Positions 17,535 to 26,584 of a DNA stretch of 64,000 nt are shown piece after piece. This DNA is from Ardenticatenaceae bacterium (GTDB lineage Bacteria > Chloroflexota > Anaerolineae > Promineifilales > Promineifilaceae). The stretch is taken from assembly GCA_020634245.1 (NCBI GenBank), contig JACKCC010000028.1:1-64000 (forward strand). The letters run 5' to 3'. A model generated the notes under the pieces. The model was not told where the DNA came from, did not search any database, and saw only the letters and a program-made list of their open reading frames with translations. Within the stretch, counting starts at the first letter, position 1. The number at the start of each line of letters is the position of its first letter. A program made the position numbers and the translations under genes.

Positions 17535-20192
17535 ATGGCTGGCTTACAATTCCGCAAACTCGATTTACACACGCACACACCGGCTTCCCGCTGTTACCGC
17601 TTTCCAGAACACACACCAGAGCAAATCGTCCAGGCGGCGCTGGAGAAGGGGTTGGATGGGATAGCGATTACGGATCACAACACGGCCGTTTCCATCCAAT
17701 CCATCCAATCTGCCGCCAAAGATACCGGACTCGTCATCTTCCCCGGCGTCGAAATCAGCATGAGCGATGGCTTTCACGTCATCGCTCTTTTTGATCCGGC
17801 CACCGAACAGCGGCAGGTGGAGAACTTTTTGGGGGCAATTGGGATTTTGGCCGAGGATTACGGCCGTTCCCAGGCCCTGTGTACCCAAAGCATCTACGCC
17901 GTCATCGACAAAATCCGCGAGCGGGGCGGGCTGGCCATCCTGGCCCACATCGACGGCCCCAAAGGCGCATTTTTCGAGATGATCCGGGAGCGAAAGGGCA
18001 AGGTGACGGTTCCGGCTCCTTGCCGCAAGCTGTTCAACGAGGCCAATTTTCACGCGGTCGAAGTAATGGGTTCCCGTCTCCCCGACGGGTTTGATCCCCA
18101 ACACCAATTCAACCGCTTCCCCGCCTTCTATCAAGCCTCCGACAACCCCGACCCGGAACAACCCACCAAACATTCGCTGGCCGGATTGGGCACACGTTAC
18201 ACTTGGTTCAAGCTGGATCAAATCGACCTGGAAGGGCTGCGCCAATGCTTTGCCGACCCGGAAGTGCGCATCCACCAAATGGACGAGTACGCCGCCGCAG
18301 CCACACCAAAAATCACCAGCCTGCGCGTCGGCCCGGACGGCTTCCTCAAATATCAAACGTTTGATTTTCACGATGGCTTGAACAGCCTCATCGGCGGCAA
18401 GGGCGTGGGCAAATCGCTGGCGGTGGAACTGCTGCGCTTTGGTCTGGACCAGCCGCCGGAAGACGCCGATTTACGCCGCGACCATGTGAGCAAGCTGGAA
18501 AAGCGGCTCCGGCCCGGCAACAGTGTAGAGATTAAATACCAGTTGGCGAACGGCCGTTCCTACCGCGTCACACGCACCTACCAGGGCCAGCAAAACGGCC
18601 GGGCGCTCAGCCAGGTCGAATGCGTCAACGCCGCCACCGACGAACCCTACCAGGGCGACATCCCCGCCCTGTGCCCCATCCTGGCCTACAGCCAGACCGA
18701 AGTCATCAAAATCGCTGAGGACAAAGGAGAGCAGTTGGATTTAATTGACCGGTTCATTGATAAACGGCCGTTCCTCCAATCAATCTCCAATCTCCAATCT
18801 CAACTCGCCGCCAACGACACCCATCTGGCCCAGGCATTAGAAGCCGAAGGCCGCCTCGACGAGCTGGAGCGGGAGATCAGCACCCTGCAAGCCCAAATCG
18901 ACGGCATCAACGAGATGCTGGCCCATCCCCACTTTGCCGCCATGCAGCAGGCCGAGGCTAAAAACGGGGTTTTTGCCGGCCAGCAAAAAATGGTTCAGGA
19001 GATGATAGATGAGGTAGTGGGGTGGCACGGCCGTTTCCAAAAAACACAGCTTCCCACCCTGCCCGACTCGTTAGCCGACGATGCCACCTTACGCATGACG
19101 CATGACGTAATGACGGAGATGGTGAGTGGGGGAACGGCCGTTCTCACCCAACTTATAACCAATCTTCAACAAGCCCAACAAACCATCCAACAGGCCAACC
19201 AATCCTGGCAGCCCCAATTCCAACAAATCCAAAAACAATACGCCACGCTGCTCCAAGACCGGGGCGACCAGCGTGCCCAGGAGCAGCGCCGCCAGCAGTT
19301 GGAACGGCAAAAACAGGCCCACGAAGCCGAAGCCCAACGCTACCGCCAGCAGGTCGCCGGCCTGCCCGCCCTGCAGCAAGAACGCAGCGAGTTGCTCGAC
19401 CAATTGGCCGCCGCCCACCACGATTATTTCCAGACCCGCCAAACCAAATTCCAGCAGCTTACCGAACTATCTGACGACAAACTGCGCCTGACCCTGGCCC
19501 ACGCCGGCGACCACAGCGCCTTCGCCGAACGGCTGGTTGATTTGCTGAAAGGCGGCGCTAACTCACCAGCCGTCTCCACCCGCCGCCAGATCGCCGAAAA
19601 AGTCCATCCCCGTCAATTTGTCGATTTCATTTTGGCGCGGGATGTGGCTGGATTGGCAGAAACGGCCGACATCACCCCGAATTGGGCCGAACGGGTCATC
19701 GAAAAGCTGTGGTCACACGACAACTTCGCCGAAATCCTGGCCTTGCAGCACAGCGTCCACCCCGCCGACGTGCCCAGCATCCTCTTCCGCAAGCATGGCG
19801 ACCGCTATGACGAGTTAAGCGAACTTTCCGTCGGCCAGAAATGCACGGCTCTGCTCATCATCGCCTTGTGCGACGGCACGATGCCGGTCATCATCGACCA
19901 GCCGGAGGATGCGCTGGACATTGTTTCCGTTTGGGAGGACGTGGCCAAAAAGCTGCGCCGGGGCAAGGAAAACCGCCAGTTCATCCTCACCACCCACAAC
20001 GCCAGCGTGGCCGTCGGCGCCGATTCCGACCAGTTCATCGTCCTCAAAGCCGGAGCCAACGAAGGCCGCGTCGCTGCCGCCGGAGCCATCGACCGGCCAG
20101 AGGTGCGTGAAGCCGTCATCCAACACCTGGAAGGCGGCCCCGAACCTTACGAACTGCGTCAACGCAAGTACAACATCACGGCTCGTTTGTAG
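17535..20192 (+). CDS. PHP-domain/SMC-like ATPase (TrlF-like)
   Basis: The start is the ATG at 17535 after AAAGGGGG. The 885-residue protein joins a PHP phosphoesterase domain (DLHTHTPAS with H12 and H14, ITDHN near 50, LAILAHIDGPKG near 137) to an SMC/RecN-type ATPase head. Walker A is IGGKGVGKSLAVE near 285-296, coiled coil runs through about 420-660, the ABC signature is ELSVGQKC near 763, and Walker B is PVIIDQPEDALD near 784. Such PHP-SMC proteins, called TrlF-like in some databases, are patchily distributed and often near mobile or defence genes. DNA or RNA processing coupled to ATP is plausible but unproven. Two low-complexity repeats are inserted in frame. Confidence 0.85.
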   Translation: MAGLQFRKLDLHTHTPASRCYRFPEHTPEQIVQAALEKGLDGIAITDHNTAVSIQSIQSAAKDTGLVIFPGVEISMSDGFHVIALFDPATEQRQVENFLGAIGILAEDYGRSQALCTQSIYAVIDKIRERGGLAILAHIDGPKGAFFEMIRERKGKVTVPAPCRKLFNEANFHAVEVMGSRLPDGFDPQHQFNRFPAFYQASDNPDPEQPTKHSLAGLGTRYTWFKLDQIDLEGLRQCFADPEVRIHQMDEYAAAATPKITSLRVGPDGFLKYQTFDFHDGLNSLIGGKGVGKSLAVELLRFGLDQPPEDADLRRDHVSKLEKRLRPGNSVEIKYQLANGRSYRVTRTYQGQQNGRALSQVECVNAATDEPYQGDIPALCPILAYSQTEVIKIAEDKGEQLDLIDRFIDKRPFLQSISNLQSQLAANDTHLAQALEAEGRLDELEREISTLQAQIDGINEMLAHPHFAAMQQAEAKNGVFAGQQKMVQEMIDEVVGWHGRFQKTQLPTLPDSLADDATLRMTHDVMTEMVSGGTAVLTQLITNLQQAQQTIQQANQSWQPQFQQIQKQYATLLQDRGDQRAQEQRRQQLERQKQAHEAEAQRYRQQVAGLPALQQERSELLDQLAAAHHDYFQTRQTKFQQLTELSDDKLRLTLAHAGDHSAFAERLVDLLKGGANSPAVSTRRQIAEKVHPRQFVDFILARDVAGLAETADITPNWAERVIEKLWSHDNFAEILALQHSVHPADVPSILFRKHGDRYDELSELSVGQKCTALLIIALCDGTMPVIIDQPEDALDIVSVWEDVAKKLRRGKENRQFILTTHNASVAVGADSDQFIVLKAGANEGRVAAAGAIDRPEVREAVIQHLEGGPEPYELRQRKYNITARL

Positions 20193-20197
20193 CTATA

Positions 20198-20722
20198 TCA
20201 ATGATTTTTTTGCACGATGAGAAAATTCTTCCACTGCCGAAATAACTGCCAATCCTGTGCCACCCCAGCAAAAAACGCTTTGAGGAATGATTTTTGCTTG
20301 GGTGTGTCGGCAATCAAAATGAAACCACCAGGTTTGGTGTGAACGCAGGCTGTAACAAGAACGGCCGTTCGCTCCTCATCATCCGCGAACATATGCAAAA
20401 CTCGATCCATCACAACAACATCAAAATCGCGCTCCGGTTCAAAAGTGACAATATCTGCAACAACGCCGGAAATTTTCAGGTTTTCCTTTCTAGCATCAGC
20501 CAGCATTTGGGCAATTCCCGTCGGTGACAAATCGACGCCCAAAACTTCATGCCCCATCCGGGCAATAAAAAGCGCGTCTCTTCCCTGACCACAGCCCAAA
20601 TCCAAAACCGACACATTTTTTTTGAAATTGCCCTCAAAAAACTGAACAAATTCAGGGAATGGCAAGCCGCAAACATTGCGCCCTTCCTGATAAAGTTGTT
20701 CGTACTTATTCTTTTTGGCCAT
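20198..20722 (-). CDS. class I SAM-dependent methyltransferase
   Basis: The chosen start is the ATG at 20722, with GGAGAG nine bases upstream; the frame extends five more codons. This 174-residue small methyltransferase carries motif I VLDLGCGQGRDALFIA, the acidic motif LGVDLSPTG, and the DVVVMDRVLHMF strand, resembling TehB/Methyltransf_25 proteins. It converges on the PHP-SMC gene with a five-base gap, so the two share their 3' ends. The substrate is unknown. Confidence 0.85.
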   Translation of the reverse strand: MAKKNKYEQLYQEGRNVCGLPFPEFVQFFEGNFKKNVSVLDLGCGQGRDALFIARMGHEVLGVDLSPTGIAQMLADARKENLKISGVVADIVTFEPERDFDVVVMDRVLHMFADDEERTAVLVTACVHTKPGGFILIADTPKQKSFLKAFFAGVAQDWQLFRQWKNFLIVQKNH

Positions 20723-20839
20723 TAAACCACTCTCCAAACTTGTATCCCCGCCATCTTGTCACTATACTACGATTCGCCACCCATTTCCAAAAGTGAGCGA
20801 AAAATCTGCGCAATCTGCGCAATCTGCGGACAACAATTT

Positions 20840-23800
20840 ATGCGATTAAAACGATTGGTCTTGCAAGGCTACAAGACCTTTGCCACCAAAACAGAATTTG
20901 TCTTTGATGAAGGGATAACGGCCGTTGTCGGACCCAATGGCAGCGGCAAAAGCAATGTCGCCGATGCGGTGCGCTGGGTGCTGGGCGAACAAAGCTACAG
21001 CACACTGCGCGGCAAACGCACCGTCGACATGATTTTCCACGGCAGCCAGAGCCGGGCGCGGGCCGGGATGGCCCAGGCCATTCTCACGCTGGACAACAGC
21101 GACGGCTGGCTGCCCATCGACTTCACCGAAGTGGAAATCGGCCGCCGCGCCTACCGCTCCGGCGAAAACGAGTACATCCTCAACGGCCAGAAAGTGCGTC
21201 TCAAAGACATCACCGATTTGCTGGCCAGCAGCGGTCTGGCTGAGCGCACCTACACCATCATCGGCCAGGGGCTGGTCGATCAGGCGCTCTCCCTGCGCGC
21301 CGAAGAGCGGCGGGCGCTGTTCGAGGAAGCGGCGGGCATCAGCCACTACAAATCGCGCCGGGCCGAAACGCTGCGCCGCCTGGAAGACACCCAGCGCAAT
21401 TTGCAGCGCGTCCACGACATCCTGGCCGAAATCCGCCCCCGCCTGACCTCGCTCAAGCGGCAGGCGACCCGCGCCCAAAATTATGAGCAAATCGCCGCCG
21501 ACCTGCGCCATCTGCTGCGCATCTGGTACGGCTACAAATGGGAACAGGTCAAACGGCAGACGAGGCGGGCAAGGCAAACGGCCGTTCAAACCGAAACCCT
21601 CTGGCAGCAAAGCCGCCAATCCCTGCTGGCCCAGCAGGACAAAATCGATCAGCAGCGCCGCCGCATCAACGAAATTCAGGGCCAGATTGGCGAACTGCTA
21701 TCCTCACGCGATGAAGTGCGCGAAAAGCTGGAGAAGGCGCGGCGCGAAGTGGCCATCATGCGCGAACGGCGCGACGCCGCCCAACGGCAGTTGGCCGACA
21801 TCGAGCAGGAACTGCCGCTGCAAGCCCAACAACAAACGGCGGCCCAGGCCGAATTGGCGGCAGCCACGGCCGAATTAGAAGCGGCGCAAACGACACTCAA
21901 CGAAAGCCAAAGCCAGCTTTTGCAGTTCAACAGCGGCTTCCAGGCCCAGCAGGCCGAAATCAACCGCTGGCAAACTACGCTGCGCCAATCGGAACAGGAT
22001 TATCGAACATCACAAAACCGGCTGGCCCAGGCCGAAGGGCAATTAACTCAACTGCGAGAGCAAGTTGCAGGTGACAAGTGGCAGGTGGCGAGTGAAGAGG
22101 ATAGCGAGTTAACAAAGGTAGCGGCGGAGATGGAAAAGTTAACGGCCGTACTCCAAACCGCCGAGTCCAGCCGGGACAATCTGCGCCCCGACCGGGAAGC
22201 CGCCCAAACCGAAATACGCAGCCTCATCAACGAGTTGAAGCAGCTGCGCCGCGACAACCGGGAGCAGGAACAGCAGCTCAACCATGAGCGCAACGCCCTG
22301 GCCCGGCTGGAAGCGCGGGTCGATTTGCTGGCCCAAATGCGGCGCAAAGATGTGGCCGTCGGCGACGGCATCCAGGTCATCGGCCGCTTTGGCAGCCTAG
22401 TGACGATTCCCGACGAGCACCGCACGGCCATCGAAGCGGCACTGGCCGCCCGGCTGGAAACATTGGTCGTCCCTGATGCGGCCCAGTTGTGGCAGCTTCT
22501 CAACAGCAGTGACCCGAAGCAAGCGGTAACGGCCGTTGCCCTGAATGACATCAAAGAATTGTCAATTGACAATTGCCAATTGACAATTGACAATTATAAA
22601 TTCGCGGTTGATGTGGTGGGGTGTGATAAGGGGATACTGCCGTTAACCAACCTCCTCCTTTCCCCCATTGTGCTGGTACAGAATACAAAAGCCGCCTACA
22701 CCGCCGCGCGGGAACTGCCGGCCGGAATGCTGGCGGTCACGCCCGATGGCTTTGTGGCCCACGCCGGCGGACTGGTCGAGCGGGTTGGCCAGGATGCCGC
22801 CAGCAGCATTTTGGCCCGCGAGGCGGAGTGGAAGGAGGCGAAGGCAGAAGGCGGAAGGCAGAAGGATGAAGTGGAAAGATTGGAAACGGCCGTCGCCACC
22901 CAGCAAACCTTCATCCAGGAAAAACAGGACCGGGTAGACGAATTACAGCGTGAGGAAAACCGGCTGGGACGGCTGGAAAATGAGGCCGGTCAGCGGGTGG
23001 CTCGCGCTCAGCGGGACCTAGATCGGGCCAAACAGCAGCAAACGTTCCTGGAACGGCAGCGGCAGGCCCAGGCTGAGGAATTGGCCCGGCTGAACAAGCG
23101 GATTGAACAGGCAGAGCAGGTGATTGAATCGCAAAAGGAAGAGGTGGTGACGGTGGAAACGGCCGTTACTCACGCCCGCGCCCAACTGGAAAGCCTGCCC
23201 ATCGCCGAAGCGCAGCAGCAGCGCCAATCGCTCCAGCAAAGCATCCAATCGGCCCAAACCATCGTTGCCGGACGGCAAGCCGTCGTCGACAGCCGCCGCA
23301 GCACCCTCAACCAGGTCGATCGCCAAATCGCCCGTCTCAAAGAACGGCAAGCCGCCTTGCAGCAGCAATTACAGCAGCTTTCTCTCACCGATGAAGAGGT
23401 CAGCGCCAGCCAATTGCAGGCCCAGTTGGACAAATTAGATACCCAACTGGAACCGCTGCAAGGCCAAATCCACCAGGAGCGGAAACAGTTGGCCGGACTG
23501 GAAGATGCCATCCTGGCCATCCAAAAGCAGACCCACGACCGGGAAACACAGCATACGCAAACCCAAATCGCCTTCAGCCAGCAGCAAAACCGGATGGAAG
23601 CGATGCAAGAACGCATCAAGGCCGACCTGGGCCTCGTCTCCCTCAGCTATGACGAAGACCAGACCGGCCCCACCCCGCTGCCGATGGGCGAACTGGTCGA
23701 GCAGCTGCCCATCGTCGATGAACTGCCGGGAGACATCGAGGAGACGATTCAAAATTACCGCGGTCAGATGCAGCGCATGGGAGCCATCAATCCCGACGCG

Positions 23801-24397
23801 CCCGAAGAGTACGAAGAAACGCAGGAGCGCCACGATTTCCTCACCCAACAAGTCGAGGATTTGAACCAGACCGAGAGCCAGCTACGCGAAGTTATCGCCG
23901 AACTGGACGATCTGACTTCCCGCGCTTTTGCGGCAACGGTGGAAAAGGTCAACAGCGTGTTCGGTGATATTTTCACCCAACTGTTTGGCGGCGGTTCGGC
24001 CCGGCTGGTGCTCACCGACCCTGATGATTTGACGATTACCGGCGTGGATATCGTGGCTCGCCTACCCAATCGGCGCGAGCAGGGATTGGGTTTGCTTTCC
24101 GGCGGTGAACGGTCGTTAACGGCCGCTGCCCTCATCTTCTCCCTGCTCAAAGTGTCACCCACCCCGTTCTGCGTCATGGACGAGGTGGATGCGGCCCTGG
24201 ACGAGGCCAACGTCAACCGCTTCCGGGAACTTTTGCGTGACTTAAGTTTGAAAACACAGGTCATCGTCATCACCCACAACCGGGGCACAGTGCAGGCGGC
24301 GCACACCATCTACGGCATCAGCATGGGCAGCGACAGCGCCAGCCAGTCGATTTCGATTAAGCCGGAAGAGTACGTGAAGCAAGCAAATTTGGTTTAG
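20840..24397 (+). CDS. smc: chromosome segregation ATPase SMC
   Basis: The biological start is probably the ATG at 20840 (MRLKRLVLQGYKTF), giving 1185 residues, the usual SMC length. The open frame upstream is repeat-rich leader sequence. The Walker A GPNGSGKSNVADAVRWVLGE is near residue 32, coiled-coil arms surround a hinge (about 490-640), and the C-terminal head carries the signature LLSGGERSLTAAAL and Walker B PFCVMDEVDAALDEANV. It organises and segregates chromosomes with ScpA/ScpB, which are not in the window. Three low-complexity repeats lie in frame: about codons 408-424, inside the hinge at 573-586, and 663-676. Confidence 0.96.
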   Translation: MRLKRLVLQGYKTFATKTEFVFDEGITAVVGPNGSGKSNVADAVRWVLGEQSYSTLRGKRTVDMIFHGSQSRARAGMAQAILTLDNSDGWLPIDFTEVEIGRRAYRSGENEYILNGQKVRLKDITDLLASSGLAERTYTIIGQGLVDQALSLRAEERRALFEEAAGISHYKSRRAETLRRLEDTQRNLQRVHDILAEIRPRLTSLKRQATRAQNYEQIAADLRHLLRIWYGYKWEQVKRQTRRARQTAVQTETLWQQSRQSLLAQQDKIDQQRRRINEIQGQIGELLSSRDEVREKLEKARREVAIMRERRDAAQRQLADIEQELPLQAQQQTAAQAELAAATAELEAAQTTLNESQSQLLQFNSGFQAQQAEINRWQTTLRQSEQDYRTSQNRLAQAEGQLTQLREQVAGDKWQVASEEDSELTKVAAEMEKLTAVLQTAESSRDNLRPDREAAQTEIRSLINELKQLRRDNREQEQQLNHERNALARLEARVDLLAQMRRKDVAVGDGIQVIGRFGSLVTIPDEHRTAIEAALAARLETLVVPDAAQLWQLLNSSDPKQAVTAVALNDIKELSIDNCQLTIDNYKFAVDVVGCDKGILPLTNLLLSPIVLVQNTKAAYTAARELPAGMLAVTPDGFVAHAGGLVERVGQDAASSILAREAEWKEAKAEGGRQKDEVERLETAVATQQTFIQEKQDRVDELQREENRLGRLENEAGQRVARAQRDLDRAKQQQTFLERQRQAQAEELARLNKRIEQAEQVIESQKEEVVTVETAVTHARAQLESLPIAEAQQQRQSLQQSIQSAQTIVAGRQAVVDSRRSTLNQVDRQIARLKERQAALQQQLQQLSLTDEEVSASQLQAQLDKLDTQLEPLQGQIHQERKQLAGLEDAILAIQKQTHDRETQHTQTQIAFSQQQNRMEAMQERIKADLGLVSLSYDEDQTGPTPLPMGELVEQLPIVDELPGDIEETIQNYRGQMQRMGAINPDAPEEYEETQERHDFLTQQVEDLNQTESQLREVIAELDDLTSRAFAATVEKVNSVFGDIFTQLFGGGSARLVLTDPDDLTITGVDIVARLPNRREQGLGLLSGGERSLTAAALIFSLLKVSPTPFCVMDEVDAALDEANVNRFRELLRDLSLKTQVIVITHNRGTVQAAHTIYGISMGSDSASQSISIKPEEYVKQANLV

Positions 24398-24435
24398 AAG
24401 CTGTTAGCTGTTAGCGATTAGCTCACCTGGAGATT

Positions 24436-24804
24436 ATGATGGAATTTGAACCAGTCAATTTTCGGGAGAAGCTGAATTTATTTGACGAGCAATGGACGCC
24501 GAAAATCATTGCCCAGATGAATGATTATCAGTTCAAGCTGGTGAAGATTGAGGGGGAGTTTGTCTGGCACAGCCACGCGGAGACAGATGAGGTGTTTGTT
24601 GTACTGGCGGGGGAGATGGTGATTGAATTTAGAAACGGTCGTATCCACCTCCACCCCGGCGAACTCTTCGTCGTCCCCAAAGGGGTCGAACACAAACCCG
24701 TCGCCGAAAACGAATGTCACATCTTGCTCGTGGAACCGGCCGGCCTCGTCAACACCGGCGACACCGCAAGTGAACTAACTGCTCCCAATGACGTTTGGAT
24801 TTGA
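24436..24804 (+). CDS. cupin-domain protein
   Basis: This is a 122-residue single-cupin protein. Metal-ligand motif 1 is HSHAETDEVFVVLAGEMVI (two His and a Glu) and motif 2 is HPGELFVVPKGVEHKPVA (final His). GGAG precedes two consecutive ATG codons, either of which could start. Proteins of this form are sugar isomerases, dioxygenases or binding proteins, and the function here is open. Confidence 0.88.
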   Translation: MMEFEPVNFREKLNLFDEQWTPKIIAQMNDYQFKLVKIEGEFVWHSHAETDEVFVVLAGEMVIEFRNGRIHLHPGELFVVPKGVEHKPVAENECHILLVEPAGLVNTGDTASELTAPNDVWI

Positions 24805-24810
24805 GTTCAT

Positions 24811-24868
24811 ACGTCATTGTGTCATGCGTCATCTGTTGCGTTCCTAAATGACGCATGACCAAATGACG
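24811..24868. repeat. palindromic GTCATGCGTCAT-type repeat
   Basis: An imperfect inverted repeat of TGTCATGCGTCAT and ATGACGCATGACCA words encloses a short spacer. The same words form the hairpin after HMG-CoA reductase and occur in frame in the PHP-SMC gene. It may double as a terminator for the cupin gene. Confidence 0.65.
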
Positions 24869-24934
24869 GTTGAGTTTTACCTTTTCCTCGTTCCGTGCTA
24901 TAAATTTCAGCATTCACGCAAACTGGAGATTCCC

Positions 24935-25510
24935 ATGCTCAACACCCTCATCAGCCGCGTGCGCCGTAATCACGGACTGGAACACGCGACGATTCATATG
25001 CTCAGTGAAAAACATACCGGATTCAGCGCCCAGGGTCATTCCGATCATCGCGGCTTTCACCTGAATGTGTACGGGGACATCAAAGAAGAAGATGTCAATG
25101 AGGCGGTCCGGGAAGCATACAAACGAATGAAAGCCGGCCAACATCAATTGGCCGTCCATCCCAACTGCGGCACGGTGCTGCTGACGACGGCCACAATGGC
25201 CACTTTGGCCGCCCAAGCCAGCCTGGGACTGGAACAAAAACGGCAGCGCAGTGATAGAATGAACTGGTCGGTTTTGATGAATGGACTGCCAACGGCCGTT
25301 CTCGCTGTCATCGTCGCCCTTATTGTATCCAAACCGGTGGGCATCTATTTGCAGGCTAACTACACTACAGACGGCGACCTGGGCGAAATGAAAATCAAAT
25401 CCATTCAAAAAATCGCCCCATCGCCCATAACCCGCCTGTTCCAACTGCTCTTAACCGGCGGCAATAAAAAATTACAGGCTACCGCTTACAAAATCGAAAC
25501 CGTAGGGTAA
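24935..25510 (+). CDS. DUF6391-like membrane protein
   Basis: The start is the ATG at 24935 after GGAG; the longer open frame upstream is repeat sequence. The 191-residue protein begins NTLISRVRRNHGLEHATIH, a phrase typical of DUF6391 proteins of Cyanobacteria and Chloroflexota. It has two hydrophobic stretches (about 85-100 and 118-136) and a basic C-terminus. The function is unknown. Confidence 0.75.
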   Translation: MLNTLISRVRRNHGLEHATIHMLSEKHTGFSAQGHSDHRGFHLNVYGDIKEEDVNEAVREAYKRMKAGQHQLAVHPNCGTVLLTTATMATLAAQASLGLEQKRQRSDRMNWSVLMNGLPTAVLAVIVALIVSKPVGIYLQANYTTDGDLGEMKIKSIQKIAPSPITRLFQLLLTGGNKKLQATAYKIETVG

Positions 25511-25542
25511 TACTGAATATTGACGATTAACGTTTCACGCGT

Positions 25543-26502
25543 ATGTTTTACATCTTTCACGGTCAAGATACCCATTCGCAAAAAGAGATGCTGGCCAAAC
25601 TCACGGCCAAATTGGGCGATCCCGGCCTGTTGGATTTAAACACAACGCGGCTGGAGGGGGCCGTTTCATTGACCCAATTACAGCAGGCGTGTAACGCGAT
25701 GCCGTTTCTGGCCAAAGTGCGCCTGGTGTTGGTCACCAATCTTTTGAGCAGCAAACCAGATAAATCGCTGTTAAAGGGATTGGCCGACTTTCTGCCGCAA
25801 CTGCCGGAGACAACGCGGCTGGTTTTCATGGAATCGGACGCACTGCCGGGCAATCATCGCCTGATTAAGCTGGCCGAAGAACTGGATACCGGCTTTGTCA
25901 AGCAATTTGATTTACCAGAAGGCGGCGCGCTGGATCGATGGGTCAAGCAGCAGGTGGAAGAGCGCAACGGCCGTATCTCTCCCCACGCCGCCCACGTTTT
26001 AGCCAGCAACGTCGGCAGTGACCTGGGCATCTTGGAAAACGAAATCGAAAAGCTGGTGTTGTATAAAGGCACAGAAGAAACCATCGAAGTTCAAGATGTA
26101 GGACTGCTCAGCCCTTACGCCGCCGAAGCTTCCATCTTTGATTTGGTCGATGCAATAGGCAATCGGAACGGCCGTCAAGCGGCCATCCTATTACAAAAAA
26201 AACTGCAAGAAGGCACGGACCCTTTTTACCTTTTCACGATGATTGTGCGCCAAATTCGGCTGCTCATTCAAGCCAGAGAATTGGCCGACGAAGGGCAGCG
26301 ACCGCCGGCCATCAGCAAAGCCATGAACGTCCACAGCTTCGTGGCCAGCAAACTGTATCAGCAGGCCCAGCAGTTCAGCCTGCCCCAATTGGAACAAATC
26401 TATCGCCACATGCTGGAAGTAGACGTCGGCGTCAAAACCGGCCGCAATGACATGGTTACAGCCTTAAATTTGCTCGTTGCCGGCATGACTGAATCCAATT
26501 AA
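25543..26502 (+). CDS. holA: DNA polymerase III delta subunit
   Basis: This 319-residue protein opens with MFYIFHGQDTHSQKEML, the usual HolA start, has LVLVTNLL and LVFMESDALPGNHRL strands, and a C-terminal collar domain with DPFYLFTMIVRQIRLLIQAREL and DVGVKTGRNDMVTALNLL. HolA opens the beta clamp as part of the clamp loader. It lies 32 bases after the DUF6391-like gene. Confidence 0.93.
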   Translation: MFYIFHGQDTHSQKEMLAKLTAKLGDPGLLDLNTTRLEGAVSLTQLQQACNAMPFLAKVRLVLVTNLLSSKPDKSLLKGLADFLPQLPETTRLVFMESDALPGNHRLIKLAEELDTGFVKQFDLPEGGALDRWVKQQVEERNGRISPHAAHVLASNVGSDLGILENEIEKLVLYKGTEETIEVQDVGLLSPYAAEASIFDLVDAIGNRNGRQAAILLQKKLQEGTDPFYLFTMIVRQIRLLIQARELADEGQRPPAISKAMNVHSFVASKLYQQAQQFSLPQLEQIYRHMLEVDVGVKTGRNDMVTALNLLVAGMTESN

Positions 26503-26584
26503 CCAACAAACCGACCAACATCGTACATCTTTGATTTTTGTCTAATTTGTAATTATTAAATCCCAACATTTTTGGAGGAACCCG

